Source of the DNA: Bacteroidota bacterium
GTDB taxonomy: Bacteria; Bacteroidota; Bacteroidia; Bacteroidales; TTA-H9
Direction of reading: 5' to 3'
Assembly: GCA_003250395.1 (NCBI GenBank)
Contig: QKGM01000031.1
Span: 1 to 64,000 of the forward strand
DNA: 64,000 nt
Positions 43,959-53,101 of the stretch are shown one piece after another. The first letter of the stretch is position 1. Each line of letters starts with the position of its first letter. Made by a program: the position numbers and the translations under genes. Below the pieces are notes generated by a model. It ran no database searches and was not told the DNA's origin. It saw only the letters and a list, made by a program, of their open reading frames with translations.

Positions 43959-46169
43959 ATGGCAAAAAAGACCACCACTGCAGAACATCAACTGCAAGAG
44001 ATTCTAAAGAAAGTATTTGGCTTTGAAAGCTTTAAAGGTAATCAGGAAGCCATAATCAGGGCTGTACTGGAAGGACATGATACTTTCGTCATAATGCCCA
44101 CTGGTGGGGGTAAATCATTATGCTACCAACTCCCTGCCATAATTAGTCCGGGGACTGCAATTATCATCAGCCCTCTGATTGCGCTGATGAAAAATCAGGT
44201 TGACAACATAAGAAACTTTGGCGCCGAGATAGGGATGGCTCACTTTCTTAATTCATCCTTAAGCAGGCAGGAGATTACTCAGGTTAAAAGTGATCTTCAG
44301 GCTGGCAAAACCAAACTGCTATATGTTGCGCCAGAGTCGCTCACAAAGGAAGACAATATTGAGTTTTTCAAGAGCATAAACATAAGTTTTTACGCGATTG
44401 ACGAAGCCCACTGTATTTCGGAATGGGGACATGATTTTCGTCCGGAGTATCGCCGGCTTCGACCAATAATTGAAGCCATCGGGCAGGACGTACCTGTCAT
44501 GGCATTAACAGCAACGGCCACTCCAAAAGTACAGCAGGACATCCAAAAGAACCTTAACATGCTCGAGGCCAAGCTATTCAAGTCCTCATTCAACCGCCCG
44601 AATCTTTACTATGAAATAAGACCAAAGACCGATAACGTAGCCAAGGAAATAATTAAATACATAAAACAAAACTCCGGAAAATCAGGTATTATTTACTGCC
44701 TAAGCAGAAAGAAAGTTGAGGAACTCGCTGAAACATTAGTAATAAACGGCATTAAAGCTCTGCCATATCATGCAGGTCTTGAATCAGCAACCCGACGCAA
44801 TAATCAGGATATGTTTCTGATGGAAGAGGTTGACGTAATTGTCGCTACTATAGCATTCGGCATGGGAATAGATAAACCAGATGTAAGGTATGTAATCCAT
44901 TACGACATACCTAAAAGTCTCGAAGGGTATTACCAGGAAACCGGGCGAGCCGGTCGAGATGACGGAGAAGGTAATTGTATCGCCTTTTACAGCTACGATG
45001 ACATCCTGAAGCTTGAAAAGTTTATGAAAAACAAGGCTGTCAGCGAGCAGGAGATTGCAAAGCAACTATTAAACGAAACAGTGGCCTACGCTGACTCATC
45101 GGTCTGCAGACGGAGGACACTGCTACACTATTTTGGAGAAATGTACACAGAGGAAAATTGCTCAAATTGTGATAACTGCCTGCACCCGAAGACGAAATTC
45201 GAGGGAAAGGAATATGTACAAATCGTACTGGAAGCTGTTACTGAAACCAAACAGCAGTATAAAGCCAAGCAACTGATTCAGATCATAACGGGGAAAATAT
45301 CCGCCGCTATTAAGGCTGCAAACCACCATAAGCTGGAGGTGTTTGGAAAAGGTGACGAGAAAGACGAAAGATTCTGGAATGCAGTTATCAGGCAGTGTAT
45401 TATTACCAATATCCTTGTTCAGGATATTGAAAACTATGGCATCCTGCAAATGGGTTCAGAAGGTAAAAAATTTCTGAAGAAACCTTTTAGCGTAATGCTG
45501 ACCATCGAACAGGTGGACGATCCTGAGGAAGAAGGTGAAGAATTTGACACTGCCAGTGGCCACAAAAGCAGTACTGCCGATTCGACATTGTTTGCCATGC
45601 TGAAAGATTTACGTAAAGAAATCAGTCGTAAGGAAAACCTCCCTCCATTCGTCATATTTCAGGATCCTTCTCTAGAGGACATGGCCATACAATACCCTGT
45701 CAATATTGAAGAACTGAAACAAATAACCGGTGTAGGTGCCGGAAAAGCGCTGAAATATGGAAAACCATTTACCGAACTTATCCGGCAATACGTCGAAGAA
45801 AACGACATTATCAGACCTAACGACATGGTCGTGAAGTCAGTTATCAACAAGTCGGGCATGAAGGTGTACATTATCCAGTGCATTGACCGTAAGATGTCGC
45901 TTGAAGATATTGCCATCTCCAAAAACCTGACCTCTGATGAGTTGCTCTCGGAGATTGAACGTATTGTTGCTTCAGGTACAAAACTCGACCTCAATTACTA
46001 TCTGGAAGAATTCGTCGATGAATATCATATGCAGGATATCATGGATTATTTCCACGAAGCAGAATCTGATTCAATTGAAGATGCCCTCAAAGAACTGGGT
46101 GAAAACGAATTCAGCGAAGAGGAAATCAGACTTGTAAGAGTAAAGTTCATGTCTGAGGTAGGTAACTAA
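43959..46169 (+). CDS. recQ: ATP-dependent DNA helicase RecQ
   Basis: 3'-5' DNA helicase for recombination and fork repair, 736 residues. Helicase motifs are IMPTGGGKSLCYQLPA (Walker A, near 45), ISPLIALMKNQVDN, the DEAH box AIDEAHCISEWGHDFRPEY near 148, VMALTATATP, and VATIAFGMGIDKPDVRYVIH near 295 followed by YYQETGRAGRDD. Zinc-binding cysteines follow (CRRRTLLHYF, CSNCDNC). A winged helix and an HRDC domain (LPPFVIFQDPSLEDMA near 560) come next, then a C-terminal extension after HRDC that is common in Bacteroidetes RecQ. It has a long upstream leader. Confidence 0.95.
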   Translation: MAKKTTTAEHQLQEILKKVFGFESFKGNQEAIIRAVLEGHDTFVIMPTGGGKSLCYQLPAIISPGTAIIISPLIALMKNQVDNIRNFGAEIGMAHFLNSSLSRQEITQVKSDLQAGKTKLLYVAPESLTKEDNIEFFKSINISFYAIDEAHCISEWGHDFRPEYRRLRPIIEAIGQDVPVMALTATATPKVQQDIQKNLNMLEAKLFKSSFNRPNLYYEIRPKTDNVAKEIIKYIKQNSGKSGIIYCLSRKKVEELAETLVINGIKALPYHAGLESATRRNNQDMFLMEEVDVIVATIAFGMGIDKPDVRYVIHYDIPKSLEGYYQETGRAGRDDGEGNCIAFYSYDDILKLEKFMKNKAVSEQEIAKQLLNETVAYADSSVCRRRTLLHYFGEMYTEENCSNCDNCLHPKTKFEGKEYVQIVLEAVTETKQQYKAKQLIQIITGKISAAIKAANHHKLEVFGKGDEKDERFWNAVIRQCIITNILVQDIENYGILQMGSEGKKFLKKPFSVMLTIEQVDDPEEEGEEFDTASGHKSSTADSTLFAMLKDLRKEISRKENLPPFVIFQDPSLEDMAIQYPVNIEELKQITGVGAGKALKYGKPFTELIRQYVEENDIIRPNDMVVKSVINKSGMKVYIIQCIDRKMSLEDIAISKNLTSDELLSEIERIVASGTKLDLNYYLEEFVDEYHMQDIMDYFHEAESDSIEDALKELGENEFSEEEIRLVRVKFMSEVGN

Positions 46170-46231
46170 TACAAATTCATCAATAACACATACATTGAAT
46201 CAAGCTATGATTACGGTTCAGTGGATTTTCC

Positions 46232-46239
46232 TATTTTTG
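46232..46239 (+). promoter_or_regulatory. promoter -7 box for the Skp-like/DUF4296 gene pair
   Basis: TATTTTTG matches TAnnTTTG, 24 bases before the ATG at 46264. Confidence 0.45.
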
Positions 46240-46263
46240 TCCATATTAAAATAAATCCAACGC

Positions 46264-46893
46264 ATGGAAAATATTCAAAAACCTGCCGGCACATTGCCTT
46301 TAATTTTTTCAGCACTTGCTTTGGCAGGCGTTATCGTACTTTTTGTACTGAAATTTACCAGTAATTCAGCTTCACCTTCAAGCCTACCTGTACCGGCTGT
46401 TGATGGCAAAGGGCATACCATAGCCTACATTAACACTGATTCTCTTTTAAACAATTATGAACTGGTTAAAGCTCTCTCAGACAAACAGAAAACAAAATCT
46501 GAGGCAATGGAAAATCAGCTGATAAAACGTCAAAAAGAATTAGATAAAGAGATAGAGTATTTCCAGAAAAGTGTCCAGAATAAATCCCTTTCTGAGCAAA
46601 GTGCGCAAGAAATTTATCAACAACTAATGGCTAAGCAACAGAGTATTGCCGAGCAAAAAGAATCATTTCAACAAGAAATGGCGATTGAAAATATTAATAT
46701 AAATAACACACTTGTTGATACTCTAAACAATTTCCTGAAGCGTTTCAATAAAACTATTGGCTACGATTATGTATTAGGATATAACAAAGCAGGGAATATT
46801 TTTCTGGCAAATGATACTTTCGATATTACCAATGCCGTACTGGTTGAGTTAAACCAGGAATACAGGGCAAAAAACTCTAATACTGACAAGTAA
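46264..46893 (+). CDS. OmpH/Skp-family periplasmic chaperone-like protein
   Basis: A 209-residue protein with an N-terminal membrane anchor (LIFSALALAGVIVLFVLKF), the family opener TIAYINTDSLLNNYELVKAL near residue 57, and a long coiled coil rich in Lys, Glu and Gln (about 75-150). A C-terminal beta part (YDYVLGYNKAGNIFLANDTF) matches the closing segment of OmpH proteins. These proteins escort outer-membrane proteins through the periplasm. The stop is followed immediately by the next start codon, so the pair is co-transcribed. Confidence 0.88.
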   Translation: MENIQKPAGTLPLIFSALALAGVIVLFVLKFTSNSASPSSLPVPAVDGKGHTIAYINTDSLLNNYELVKALSDKQKTKSEAMENQLIKRQKELDKEIEYFQKSVQNKSLSEQSAQEIYQQLMAKQQSIAEQKESFQQEMAIENININNTLVDTLNNFLKRFNKTIGYDYVLGYNKAGNIFLANDTFDITNAVLVELNQEYRAKNSNTDK

Positions 46894-47247
46894 TTGAAGC
46901 CAACCAAAGCTTTTGTAACATCACTACTTCTAACAGGCATAATCATGTTATTGGCTGAAGGCTGCATCTCGGAGAAATCTGAAGATAGAACCATAACTGC
47001 CAACGATAGCCTGATTTCGCTAATGGTTGACATTCATCTTACAGAGGCAAGATTAATGCAGGTAAGAGCCAGAGGCGACAATGACGATTCGCTTGCCAGT
47101 CGATTGTATGATTCCCTGTTTAAGTTCCATAACTTCACACGTGCTTCATACGAAAACAGGTTAAAAGAACTAACATCTAACCCTGAAGAATATGTTCGGA
47201 CATACGATTCTGTTATTGCCCGTATTGAACGATTAAAGAAAGATTAA
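46894..47247 (+). CDS. DUF4296-type lipoprotein
   Basis: A 117-residue lipoprotein starting with TTG directly after the previous stop. The signal peptide (KPTKAFVTSLLLTGIIMLLA) ends in the lipobox AEGC. The rest resembles DUF4296 proteins of Bacteroidetes: LMVDIHLTEARLMQVRA, then a run ending in FHNFTRASYENRLKEL and YVRTYDSVIARIERL. The function is unknown. The N-terminal basic residues before the hydrophobic stretch support the TTG start. Confidence 0.8.
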   Translation: MKPTKAFVTSLLLTGIIMLLAEGCISEKSEDRTITANDSLISLMVDIHLTEARLMQVRARGDNDDSLASRLYDSLFKFHNFTRASYENRLKELTSNPEEYVRTYDSVIARIERLKKD

Positions 47248-47259
47248 ATAAAAATAGAC

Positions 47260-47288
47260 AAAAAGGCCTTTTTATAAAGGCCTTTTTT
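47260..47288 (+). terminator. intrinsic terminator after the Skp-like/DUF4296 pair
   Basis: aaaaaggccttt and aaaggccttttt are perfect inverted arms around ttat, ending in a T-run, 12 bases after the stop codon. The symmetrical A/T flanks could let it work on both strands. Confidence 0.85.
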
Positions 47289-47655
47289 AATCGTAACCCC
47301 TGGATAGCTTGTAAGACTTCAAAGCTGGGCAATTCTCCAATTGGTATCCTGTAAAACACCCTTCCCCAAGGAATTACTTCCAAACACTTTTACAAATTCA
47401 GCTGTTCTTCTTGCAGAAATCAATAAATCTATCAAAATGCTCTAGTGAATATTTCGTATAGTGTTTAGAGCAAAATTCCACTCAACCAAACCATAGAGGC
47501 GTATAAATATTACATAAGGAATACACAGGAATAAACTCACAGGTCAATTCGCTAATAAGACTTCCAGACACAGAAAAGGGTTCACGAAATGAAATGATTC
47601 GGGAACCCTTACTTATAAACTTACTAACGTATCTATATGAAAAACCAGACAAAGG
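47289..47655. other. intergenic region between convergent genes
   Basis: No gene is visible in these 367 bases. It holds the terminator-like hairpin at 47576-47610 belonging to the minus-strand lipoprotein gene. Confidence 0.6.
47576..47610 (-). terminator. hairpin downstream of the minus-strand lipoprotein gene
   Basis: aagggttc (47576-47583) and gaaccctt (47603-47610) pair, with an inner cgaa/ttcg extension. On the minus strand the arm is followed by ttttctg. It lies 45 bases after the stop at 47656. Confidence 0.55.
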
Positions 47656-48072
47656 TCATTGTCTCCTATATATCGCAGTAACATTCAATTGATTGGCTCT
47701 GCATGAACTCCATCGGATCTCCCCCTCAGCAACCAGGGTACCACTACCCGCTACTGACCAGGTATCGACTGTCTGAACAGGTATGGTTATAGTTGTCTCG
47801 GTTACAATAGCATACGGGCTAATGGATGATCCAAGGTTCATATAATTTTTCAAAATGACCTGTGAACTATTGGTACCATCCAGTTCGATTTTCACTGTAT
47901 AAGTAGCCTCACTACTTTTATCTGCCGACTCAGTTGATATCCAAGTACCTATGTAATCAGCCCTGATATCGGTTGGAGCTTCCTCATCCGTCTTCTCGCA
48001 ACCTGCTAAAAGTGTTGCAGAAACAAAAACAAGAATCAAACACAATTCCGAAAAAGGAGACTTCATTTTCAT
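47656..48072 (-). CDS. hypothetical small lipoprotein, 138 aa
   Basis: Signal peptide with lipobox (LCLILVFVSATLLAGC), then a beta-rich domain (YIGTWISTES, ATYTVKIELDGT) resembling small lipocalin-like or immunoglobulin-like lipoproteins of Bacteroidetes. No named family is certain. It lies 5 bases after the preceding membrane protein gene on the minus strand and ends before a hairpin. Either of two ATG codons at 48072 and 48066 could start it. Confidence 0.75.
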   Translation of the reverse strand: MKMKSPFSELCLILVFVSATLLAGCEKTDEEAPTDIRADYIGTWISTESADKSSEATYTVKIELDGTNSSQVILKNYMNLGSSISPYAIVTETTITIPVQTVDTWSVAGSGTLVAEGEIRWSSCRANQLNVTAIYRRQ

Positions 48073-48076
48073 AGTT

Positions 48077-48592
48077 TTACCTTTTGGCTGGTTTGAGAAT
48101 TATAAAAGCATAACCACTAAATATTAAAGTAGTGATTAATTGAATATAAACCGGAGTGGCGAACATTTCTATCTGAAGTAATCCGGCAGAGACAACTACA
48201 TATTTAAGCAAATAATAAATGACCTTTGAGCCTATAATGGCTGTAAACATAGACACAAATGGAGCAAGTTTTCTCCTAAACATTTGGAAGAAGGCAACAT
48301 TCAGAATTAATTCTACTGTTATTAGCACCATTTTAATCGGATAAGGATGTCCAGACACAAAAAAAGAAAAAGCAGGCAGAATTAATGCCAATGCCCATGC
48401 ATTATATTTGTGTGAATGTAATAAAGCAAGAATCACCATAATACGCATAGGCTCCACCAGATAAAGAGGGAGCCCAGTAAGATGAGACAAAGCCGGCACA
48501 AAAAAAACGAATGTAATGGCAGCAATATCCAACACAAGGCTAACCAAAGCATTACGATAAGGAAATGAAATATAGAATGTCTGTGATTTCAT
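48077..48592 (-). CDS. small polytopic membrane protein, possible ECF S-like component
   Basis: About 171 residues with five or six membrane helices (ALVSLVLDIAAITFVFFVPAL, WALALILPAFSFFVSG, MVLITVELILNVAFF). The pattern of a Pro/Gly-rich SGHPYPIKM loop between helices is like small substrate-binding S components, but no family is certain. I use the ATG at 48592 (MKSQTFYISFPYRN), just after the deoC stop. The longer frame would overlap deoC. Its place directly after deoC suggests uptake of a nucleoside- or sugar-related compound, which is inference. Confidence 0.6.
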   Translation of the reverse strand: MKSQTFYISFPYRNALVSLVLDIAAITFVFFVPALSHLTGLPLYLVEPMRIMVILALLHSHKYNAWALALILPAFSFFVSGHPYPIKMVLITVELILNVAFFQMFRRKLAPFVSMFTAIIGSKVIYYLLKYVVVSAGLLQIEMFATPVYIQLITTLIFSGYAFIILKPAKR

Positions 48593-48596
48593 AAAA

Positions 48597-49439
48597 CTAA
48601 TATTTGGATTGAATAGCAGCAACAAGATTATCAGCCAATCGACTGGCACCCAACCTAAACCATTTCGACGAAAGCCATTCTTCGCCTAATACAGTTCGCA
48701 CTATAGAGATATACAAAAGAGCATCGTCTGCTGTAACAATCCCACCGGCTGGCTTAACTCCCACCATTTTACCTGTGACTTTATAATAATCGGCAATGGT
48801 TTCACACATCACCCACATAGCTTCAGGTGTGGCAGCAGGATTAATTTTTCCAGTAGAAGTTTTAATGAAATGAGCTCCGGCTTCTATAGCAAGTTCACTG
48901 GCTTTTCGGATATTATCTATTGATCCAAGCTCTCCGGTTTCAAGTATAACTTTCAGGTGGGCAGTTTGACAGGCATTTCTAATGGATGCAATTTCACCGG
49001 CCACTTCTGCAAATCGTCCCTCAAGAAAAGCACCTCTAGAAATTACCATATCTATCTCGTCAGCACCTTCCTCAACAGCATATTGTACTTCGGCTAATTT
49101 AACAAATAATGGAGATTGTCCAGAAGGGAAACCACCAGCAACCGAAGCTACTTTATGGCCACTCGGACGAAGTATTTCAGAGCATTTTCTAACAAACGGA
49201 GGATAAACACACACAGCCGCCACCCCGGGTAAACCGGATTGGGGCTTTTGAAGAGAAAGGGCTTTCTCGCATAAGTTCTCAATTGTTTTATTCTGATCAC
49301 TACCATTGAGTGAGGTCAGGTCGATCAACGACAAGGCTAACTGATAATCCCTGATATCGGGAATGATAGAGGCACGTACCTCAGCTATAAGTTGGCTTAT
49401 TTCAGCAATAGATCTTTTGTAAACAGGGAAAAGCGACAT
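48597..49439 (-). CDS. deoC: deoxyribose-phosphate aldolase
   Basis: Splits deoxyribose 5-phosphate into acetaldehyde and glyceraldehyde 3-phosphate in nucleoside catabolism. The TIM-barrel class I aldolase has the Schiff-base lysine in HFIKTSTGKINPAAT near residue 200, the VAGGFPSGQSPL block near 90, EIDMVISRGAFLEGRF near 125 and VGVKPAGGIVTADDA near 230. At 280 residues it is the longer form common in Bacteroidetes. It lies 6 bases after rseP on the minus strand, likely co-transcribed. Confidence 0.92.
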   Translation of the reverse strand: MSLFPVYKRSIAEISQLIAEVRASIIPDIRDYQLALSLIDLTSLNGSDQNKTIENLCEKALSLQKPQSGLPGVAAVCVYPPFVRKCSEILRPSGHKVASVAGGFPSGQSPLFVKLAEVQYAVEEGADEIDMVISRGAFLEGRFAEVAGEIASIRNACQTAHLKVILETGELGSIDNIRKASELAIEAGAHFIKTSTGKINPAATPEAMWVMCETIADYYKVTGKMVGVKPAGGIVTADDALLYISIVRTVLGEEWLSSKWFRLGASRLADNLVAAIQSKY

Positions 49440-49445
49440 GATCGG

Positions 49446-50759
49446 TTATTTAAATATCTTAAATATATCGTTTCCGACAGCAAAGGCCATAATACCAAGT
49501 AAAATGATCATACCAGCAATTTGAGCATATTCCATAAACTTATCGCTTGGTTTGCGTCGGGAAATAATTTCATAAAACAGAAAAACAACATGCCCCCCAT
49601 CGAGTGCCGGGATGGGAAGAATATTCATAAATGCAAGAATAAGAGAAAGCAAAGCTGTTATGAACCAGAACTTTGACCAAACCCATTGACTGCCATAGAT
49701 TTTAGCAATACCAATTGGTCCTTGAATAGAATCGGTTGCCTTTTCTTTTCCCGAAAATACTTTACCAAGTCCTTTGATATTAATTACCAGCATATCCATG
49801 GCATCATAAAAGCCATAATGCAGAGAAGAGCCAAATGAATAAGGTAACATATTATAAGGAACACTGGCAATCATTCCGATATAACCAGACGAATCAACCA
49901 CCATACTTAGAACCATCGTGTCGGCTTTTCTAAGGAGAGTCAGCAAAGTGGTCTGTCCTCCCATTGTGCTAACCAGATCTCGGAAATGGCCATAACTGGT
50001 AATAGAAATTGTATCGACTTTAAGAATTTTATCCCCCTTTTGAACCCCAGCTATTGCTGCAGGATAACCAGCAACAACACTATCTACCTTTGGCTCAAAA
50101 TTAAGAGCTTCAACAAACCTGTTACGGGCAGAAGAAGTTTCCTTTTTGTAAAAATCATCGGGAATAACAATATCAAGGCGGGTACCTTTCCTGTCAACAG
50201 TGATAGTTGAACCGAAAAGATTACGCATGCTCTGAACATCTTTAAAGCGTTCAACCTGTTTGCCATTAACTGACAAAATCCGGTCACCTGTAACAAAACC
50301 AGCAACCTTACCTGCTGAAGAAGCGTAAATACCATTTTGGTTAACCTGCCCGACGGGTAAATATTCCTGTTCATATTTTAACAGGATAAATGCAAAAAGA
50401 AGTATACCAAGAATAAGGTTTACTGTAACACCGGCAATCATTACAACCAAACGTTGCCAGGCTGGTTTAGCCCTAAATTCCCAAGGTTGTGCTGGTTTAT
50501 CCAATTGCTCTCTGTCGAGTGATTCATCAATCATACCGGCAATCTTTACATACCCACCCAGTGGAAGCCAACCTACCCCATATTCTGTTTCTCCTTTTTT
50601 AAAGCTAAAGAGCTTTACACCCCAGGCATCAAAGAATAAATAAAACTTCTCAACCCTGATACCAAAAGCTCTTGCAGCTAAATAATGTCCGAGTTCATGC
50701 AGAACAACAAGTATTGAGAGGCCCAGAATCAACTGAGCCGCCATAATGAGTACATTCAT
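49446..50759 (-). CDS. rseP: RIP metalloprotease RseP (site-2 protease)
   Basis: Inner-membrane zinc protease that cleaves anti-sigma factors or other membrane proteins within the bilayer. The zinc site HExxH lies in VLHELGHYLAARAFGIRVE near residue 22. Two PDZ-like regions follow (ILSVNGKQVERFKDV, ILKVDTISITSYGHFRDLV). The second catalytic motif LPIPALDGGHVVFLFYE lies near 385. The 437 residues are typical. It follows dxr by 60 bases. Confidence 0.94.
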   Translation of the reverse strand: MNVLIMAAQLILGLSILVVLHELGHYLAARAFGIRVEKFYLFFDAWGVKLFSFKKGETEYGVGWLPLGGYVKIAGMIDESLDREQLDKPAQPWEFRAKPAWQRLVVMIAGVTVNLILGILLFAFILLKYEQEYLPVGQVNQNGIYASSAGKVAGFVTGDRILSVNGKQVERFKDVQSMRNLFGSTITVDRKGTRLDIVIPDDFYKKETSSARNRFVEALNFEPKVDSVVAGYPAAIAGVQKGDKILKVDTISITSYGHFRDLVSTMGGQTTLLTLLRKADTMVLSMVVDSSGYIGMIASVPYNMLPYSFGSSLHYGFYDAMDMLVINIKGLGKVFSGKEKATDSIQGPIGIAKIYGSQWVWSKFWFITALLSLILAFMNILPIPALDGGHVVFLFYEIISRRKPSDKFMEYAQIAGMIILLGIMAFAVGNDIFKIFK

Positions 50760-50819
50760 GTATAGTAATTAGTTGTAATAAAACATAACAATGGATAAAC
50801 TGACGAATGACATAAAAGT

Positions 50820-51968
50820 TTAAATCAGGCTAACAGCAAGACGGCGAGTTTCAGAATCAATCAATTGATAATCATCAGCAGAAGGATTTGCGACATAACT
50901 GATTTTCTCAATACACTTACTAATCAGGTCAGGCATGGCATCGAAACTTATTTTACCTGCAAGAAATGCACCTACAGAAACTTCGTTCGCGGCATTAAGC
51001 ACACATGGGCAATTACCACCCTTAGCGATTGCTTCATAGGCCAGTGCAAGGTTACGAAAATTTTTTGTATCTGGTGGACTGAAAGTAAGTTCCGTATAAT
51101 GCGAAAAATCAAACCGTTTAAAATCAGACAATAATCTGAAAGGGTAGCCAAGAGCATATTGAATTGGAAGGCGCATGTCAGGAATTCCCATCTGTGCTTT
51201 CATGGAACCATCACAAAATTCTACCATTGAATGAATAATGCTTTGGGGATGAATAACCACTTCAATCTTCTCGGGAGGAATAGAAAATAGCCAATGTGCT
51301 TCAATCATCTCCAGACCTTTATTCATAAGAGACGCACTATCGATTGTTATCTTATCCCCCATCCGCCAGGTCGGATGCTGAAGTGCCTGAAATGGTGTTA
51401 CATGTGAAAGCTCATGACGTGAAAAACCTCTGAAAGGGCCACCAGACCCTGTCAATATAAGCCTCTCGGGTTTATTGAGTCTTTCACCTGCCAGGCATTG
51501 AAATATTGCTGAATGTTCGGAATCGACCGGTAGAATGGATACGTTATGCTCCCACGCAAGACGTGTTACGAGTTCCCCGGCAACTACCAGGGCCTCTTTA
51601 TTAGCCAGGGCTATATGTTTCTTGCTCCTGATAGCCTTCAATGTGGGTAAAAGTCCAGCAAACCCGACAACAGCTACCAATGTCATATCAATGGTATCAA
51701 AACCTGCGAGATCAGCTACCGCGTCACTGCCTGAAAATGTTTTAACAGGCAGATGCTTTAAGGCCTCCCTTAAAACATCCCACTGAGATTCGTTTGCTAT
51801 GGCTACAGCATTAGGTAAAAATTCTTTGACCTGTTCTATCAACAAACTGACATTGTTGCCTGCTGTCAACACTTCAACCTGAAACTGATCGGGATGGCTC
51901 CTTATGACATCAAGTGCCTGACAGCCAATTGAACCGGTAGATCCTATAATTGCAATACGTTTGGGCAT
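50820..51968 (-). CDS. dxr: 1-deoxy-D-xylulose-5-phosphate reductoisomerase
   Basis: Second enzyme of the MEP isoprenoid pathway, converting DXP to methylerythritol phosphate with NADPH. The nucleotide-binding motif IAIIGSTGSIGCQALDVI opens the protein. NKEALVVAGELV near 125, the active-site DSEHSAIFQCLAGE near 150, TLKAIRSKKHIALAN and the C-terminal NAANEVSVGAFLAGKISF near 328 follow. I use the ATG at 51968, just downstream of the M23 peptidase stop. ispF of the same pathway is at the start of the window. Confidence 0.95.
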   Translation of the reverse strand: MPKRIAIIGSTGSIGCQALDVIRSHPDQFQVEVLTAGNNVSLLIEQVKEFLPNAVAIANESQWDVLREALKHLPVKTFSGSDAVADLAGFDTIDMTLVAVVGFAGLLPTLKAIRSKKHIALANKEALVVAGELVTRLAWEHNVSILPVDSEHSAIFQCLAGERLNKPERLILTGSGGPFRGFSRHELSHVTPFQALQHPTWRMGDKITIDSASLMNKGLEMIEAHWLFSIPPEKIEVVIHPQSIIHSMVEFCDGSMKAQMGIPDMRLPIQYALGYPFRLLSDFKRFDFSHYTELTFSPPDTKNFRNLALAYEAIAKGGNCPCVLNAANEVSVGAFLAGKISFDAMPDLISKCIEKISYVANPSADDYQLIDSETRRLAVSLI

Positions 51969-51970
51969 AA

Positions 51971-52843
51971 TCAAAATTGTATGAATTGCACCGGATCAAC
52001 AGGCACACCATTCTTCCACAGTTCAAAGTGAAGATGTGGGCCGGTTGTATATTCTCCTGAATTACCAATGATAGCAATCGGATCACCGGCTCTGACTGTC
52101 TCCCCCTGGTTCTTTAAAAGGGCAGAATTATGTTTGTATACCGATAGTTCATTTCCCTGGTGTTGAATCATAACGGAGTATCCAGTCTCTACACTCCAGC
52201 CTGTAAATATAACGGTACCGTCACGTACCGCCTTAACTGCCTCATTGGAAGGAGCGGCCAAATCTATCCCGTAATGTTTAGTTGCCACATCAAATTTACT
52301 GGTGATGAATCCTTTTACAGGCAAAAAATATATTCCCGTATTGCCCAGGGGCAAATTCTCATGAGATGGGTGCAGGCTATAATTATCAGCATTTTCGACT
52401 TCTAATCTAAGCAAAGAATCTTCGGGAGAACGTTTGTTTACAATTTTGTTGTAGTTCCTGGGCACCTGAGCAGAATCAGTTCCCTGTATTACAGCTACAT
52501 CATTTCCTTTGATTATATTCCGTATACTTTGCAAAAGAGCATCACGAGCTATCATTTGTTGTTCGAGAGAATCAGCCTTTTGTTGTAGATCATATATCTG
52601 ACGAGAAAGCCCTATATCAGTATAACCTGGAATATACTCTCTTAGTTGAGTAAAAGCAATTAAATATGTGGTAAGAAAAACAAGAATAATCGATAAGGTA
52701 CCAGTAGCCAGAAAAACATTTAATCGAGTTAAGCGAAAAGAAATCTTTTGCTCAAGAGTTGCGTCGTCCATTAGCACCAACCTGTACTTGACCTTCAGTT
52801 TCCTGAGGATTCTGTTTCTTCGTTTTTCTTTCTGCTGAATCAT
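51971..52843 (-). CDS. M23 family metallopeptidase
   Basis: A 290-residue membrane-anchored zinc endopeptidase. It has a basic cytoplasmic start, one membrane helix (VFLATGTLSIILVFLTTYLI near 47), a coiled-coil stretch (RQIYDLQQKADSLEQQM), then the LytM/M23 domain with HYGIDLAAPSNE near 198 (HxxxD) and TGPHLHFELWKNG near 272 (HxH). All zinc ligands are in place. It likely trims peptidoglycan or regulates another hydrolase. Its stop is two bases before the dxr start. Confidence 0.92.
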   Translation of the reverse strand: MIQQKEKRRNRILRKLKVKYRLVLMDDATLEQKISFRLTRLNVFLATGTLSIILVFLTTYLIAFTQLREYIPGYTDIGLSRQIYDLQQKADSLEQQMIARDALLQSIRNIIKGNDVAVIQGTDSAQVPRNYNKIVNKRSPEDSLLRLEVENADNYSLHPSHENLPLGNTGIYFLPVKGFITSKFDVATKHYGIDLAAPSNEAVKAVRDGTVIFTGWSVETGYSVMIQHQGNELSVYKHNSALLKNQGETVRAGDPIAIIGNSGEYTTGPHLHFELWKNGVPVDPVQFIQF

Positions 52844-53017
52844 TAATGCTTTAAATTAGATTAAGGCAATAGGTTCCTGAAACGCATTTTTCTATCTGAA
52901 ATTGCAAAACTACAACAATCCTAGTAGATCACCTACCTGTATCAATATAAACAAATATGCTGACAGGATTAATTTGGCAAGACACCATTAGATAGAGTTG
53001 TATTCAAAAAAATGAAA

Positions 53018-53025
53018 TAATTTTG
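53018..53025 (+). promoter_or_regulatory. promoter -7 box upstream of sprE
   Basis: TAATTTTG matches TAnnTTTG, with a ttg at 52998-53000 in roughly the -33 position. It lies about 76 bases before the TTG start of sprE. Confidence 0.4.
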
Positions 53026-53101
53026 CATAATAACAGTTATTACACATTGGCTTTGCTGACATTTCAGAAATCTCAGAAATTGATATTTAAAGATTAAGCG
53101 T

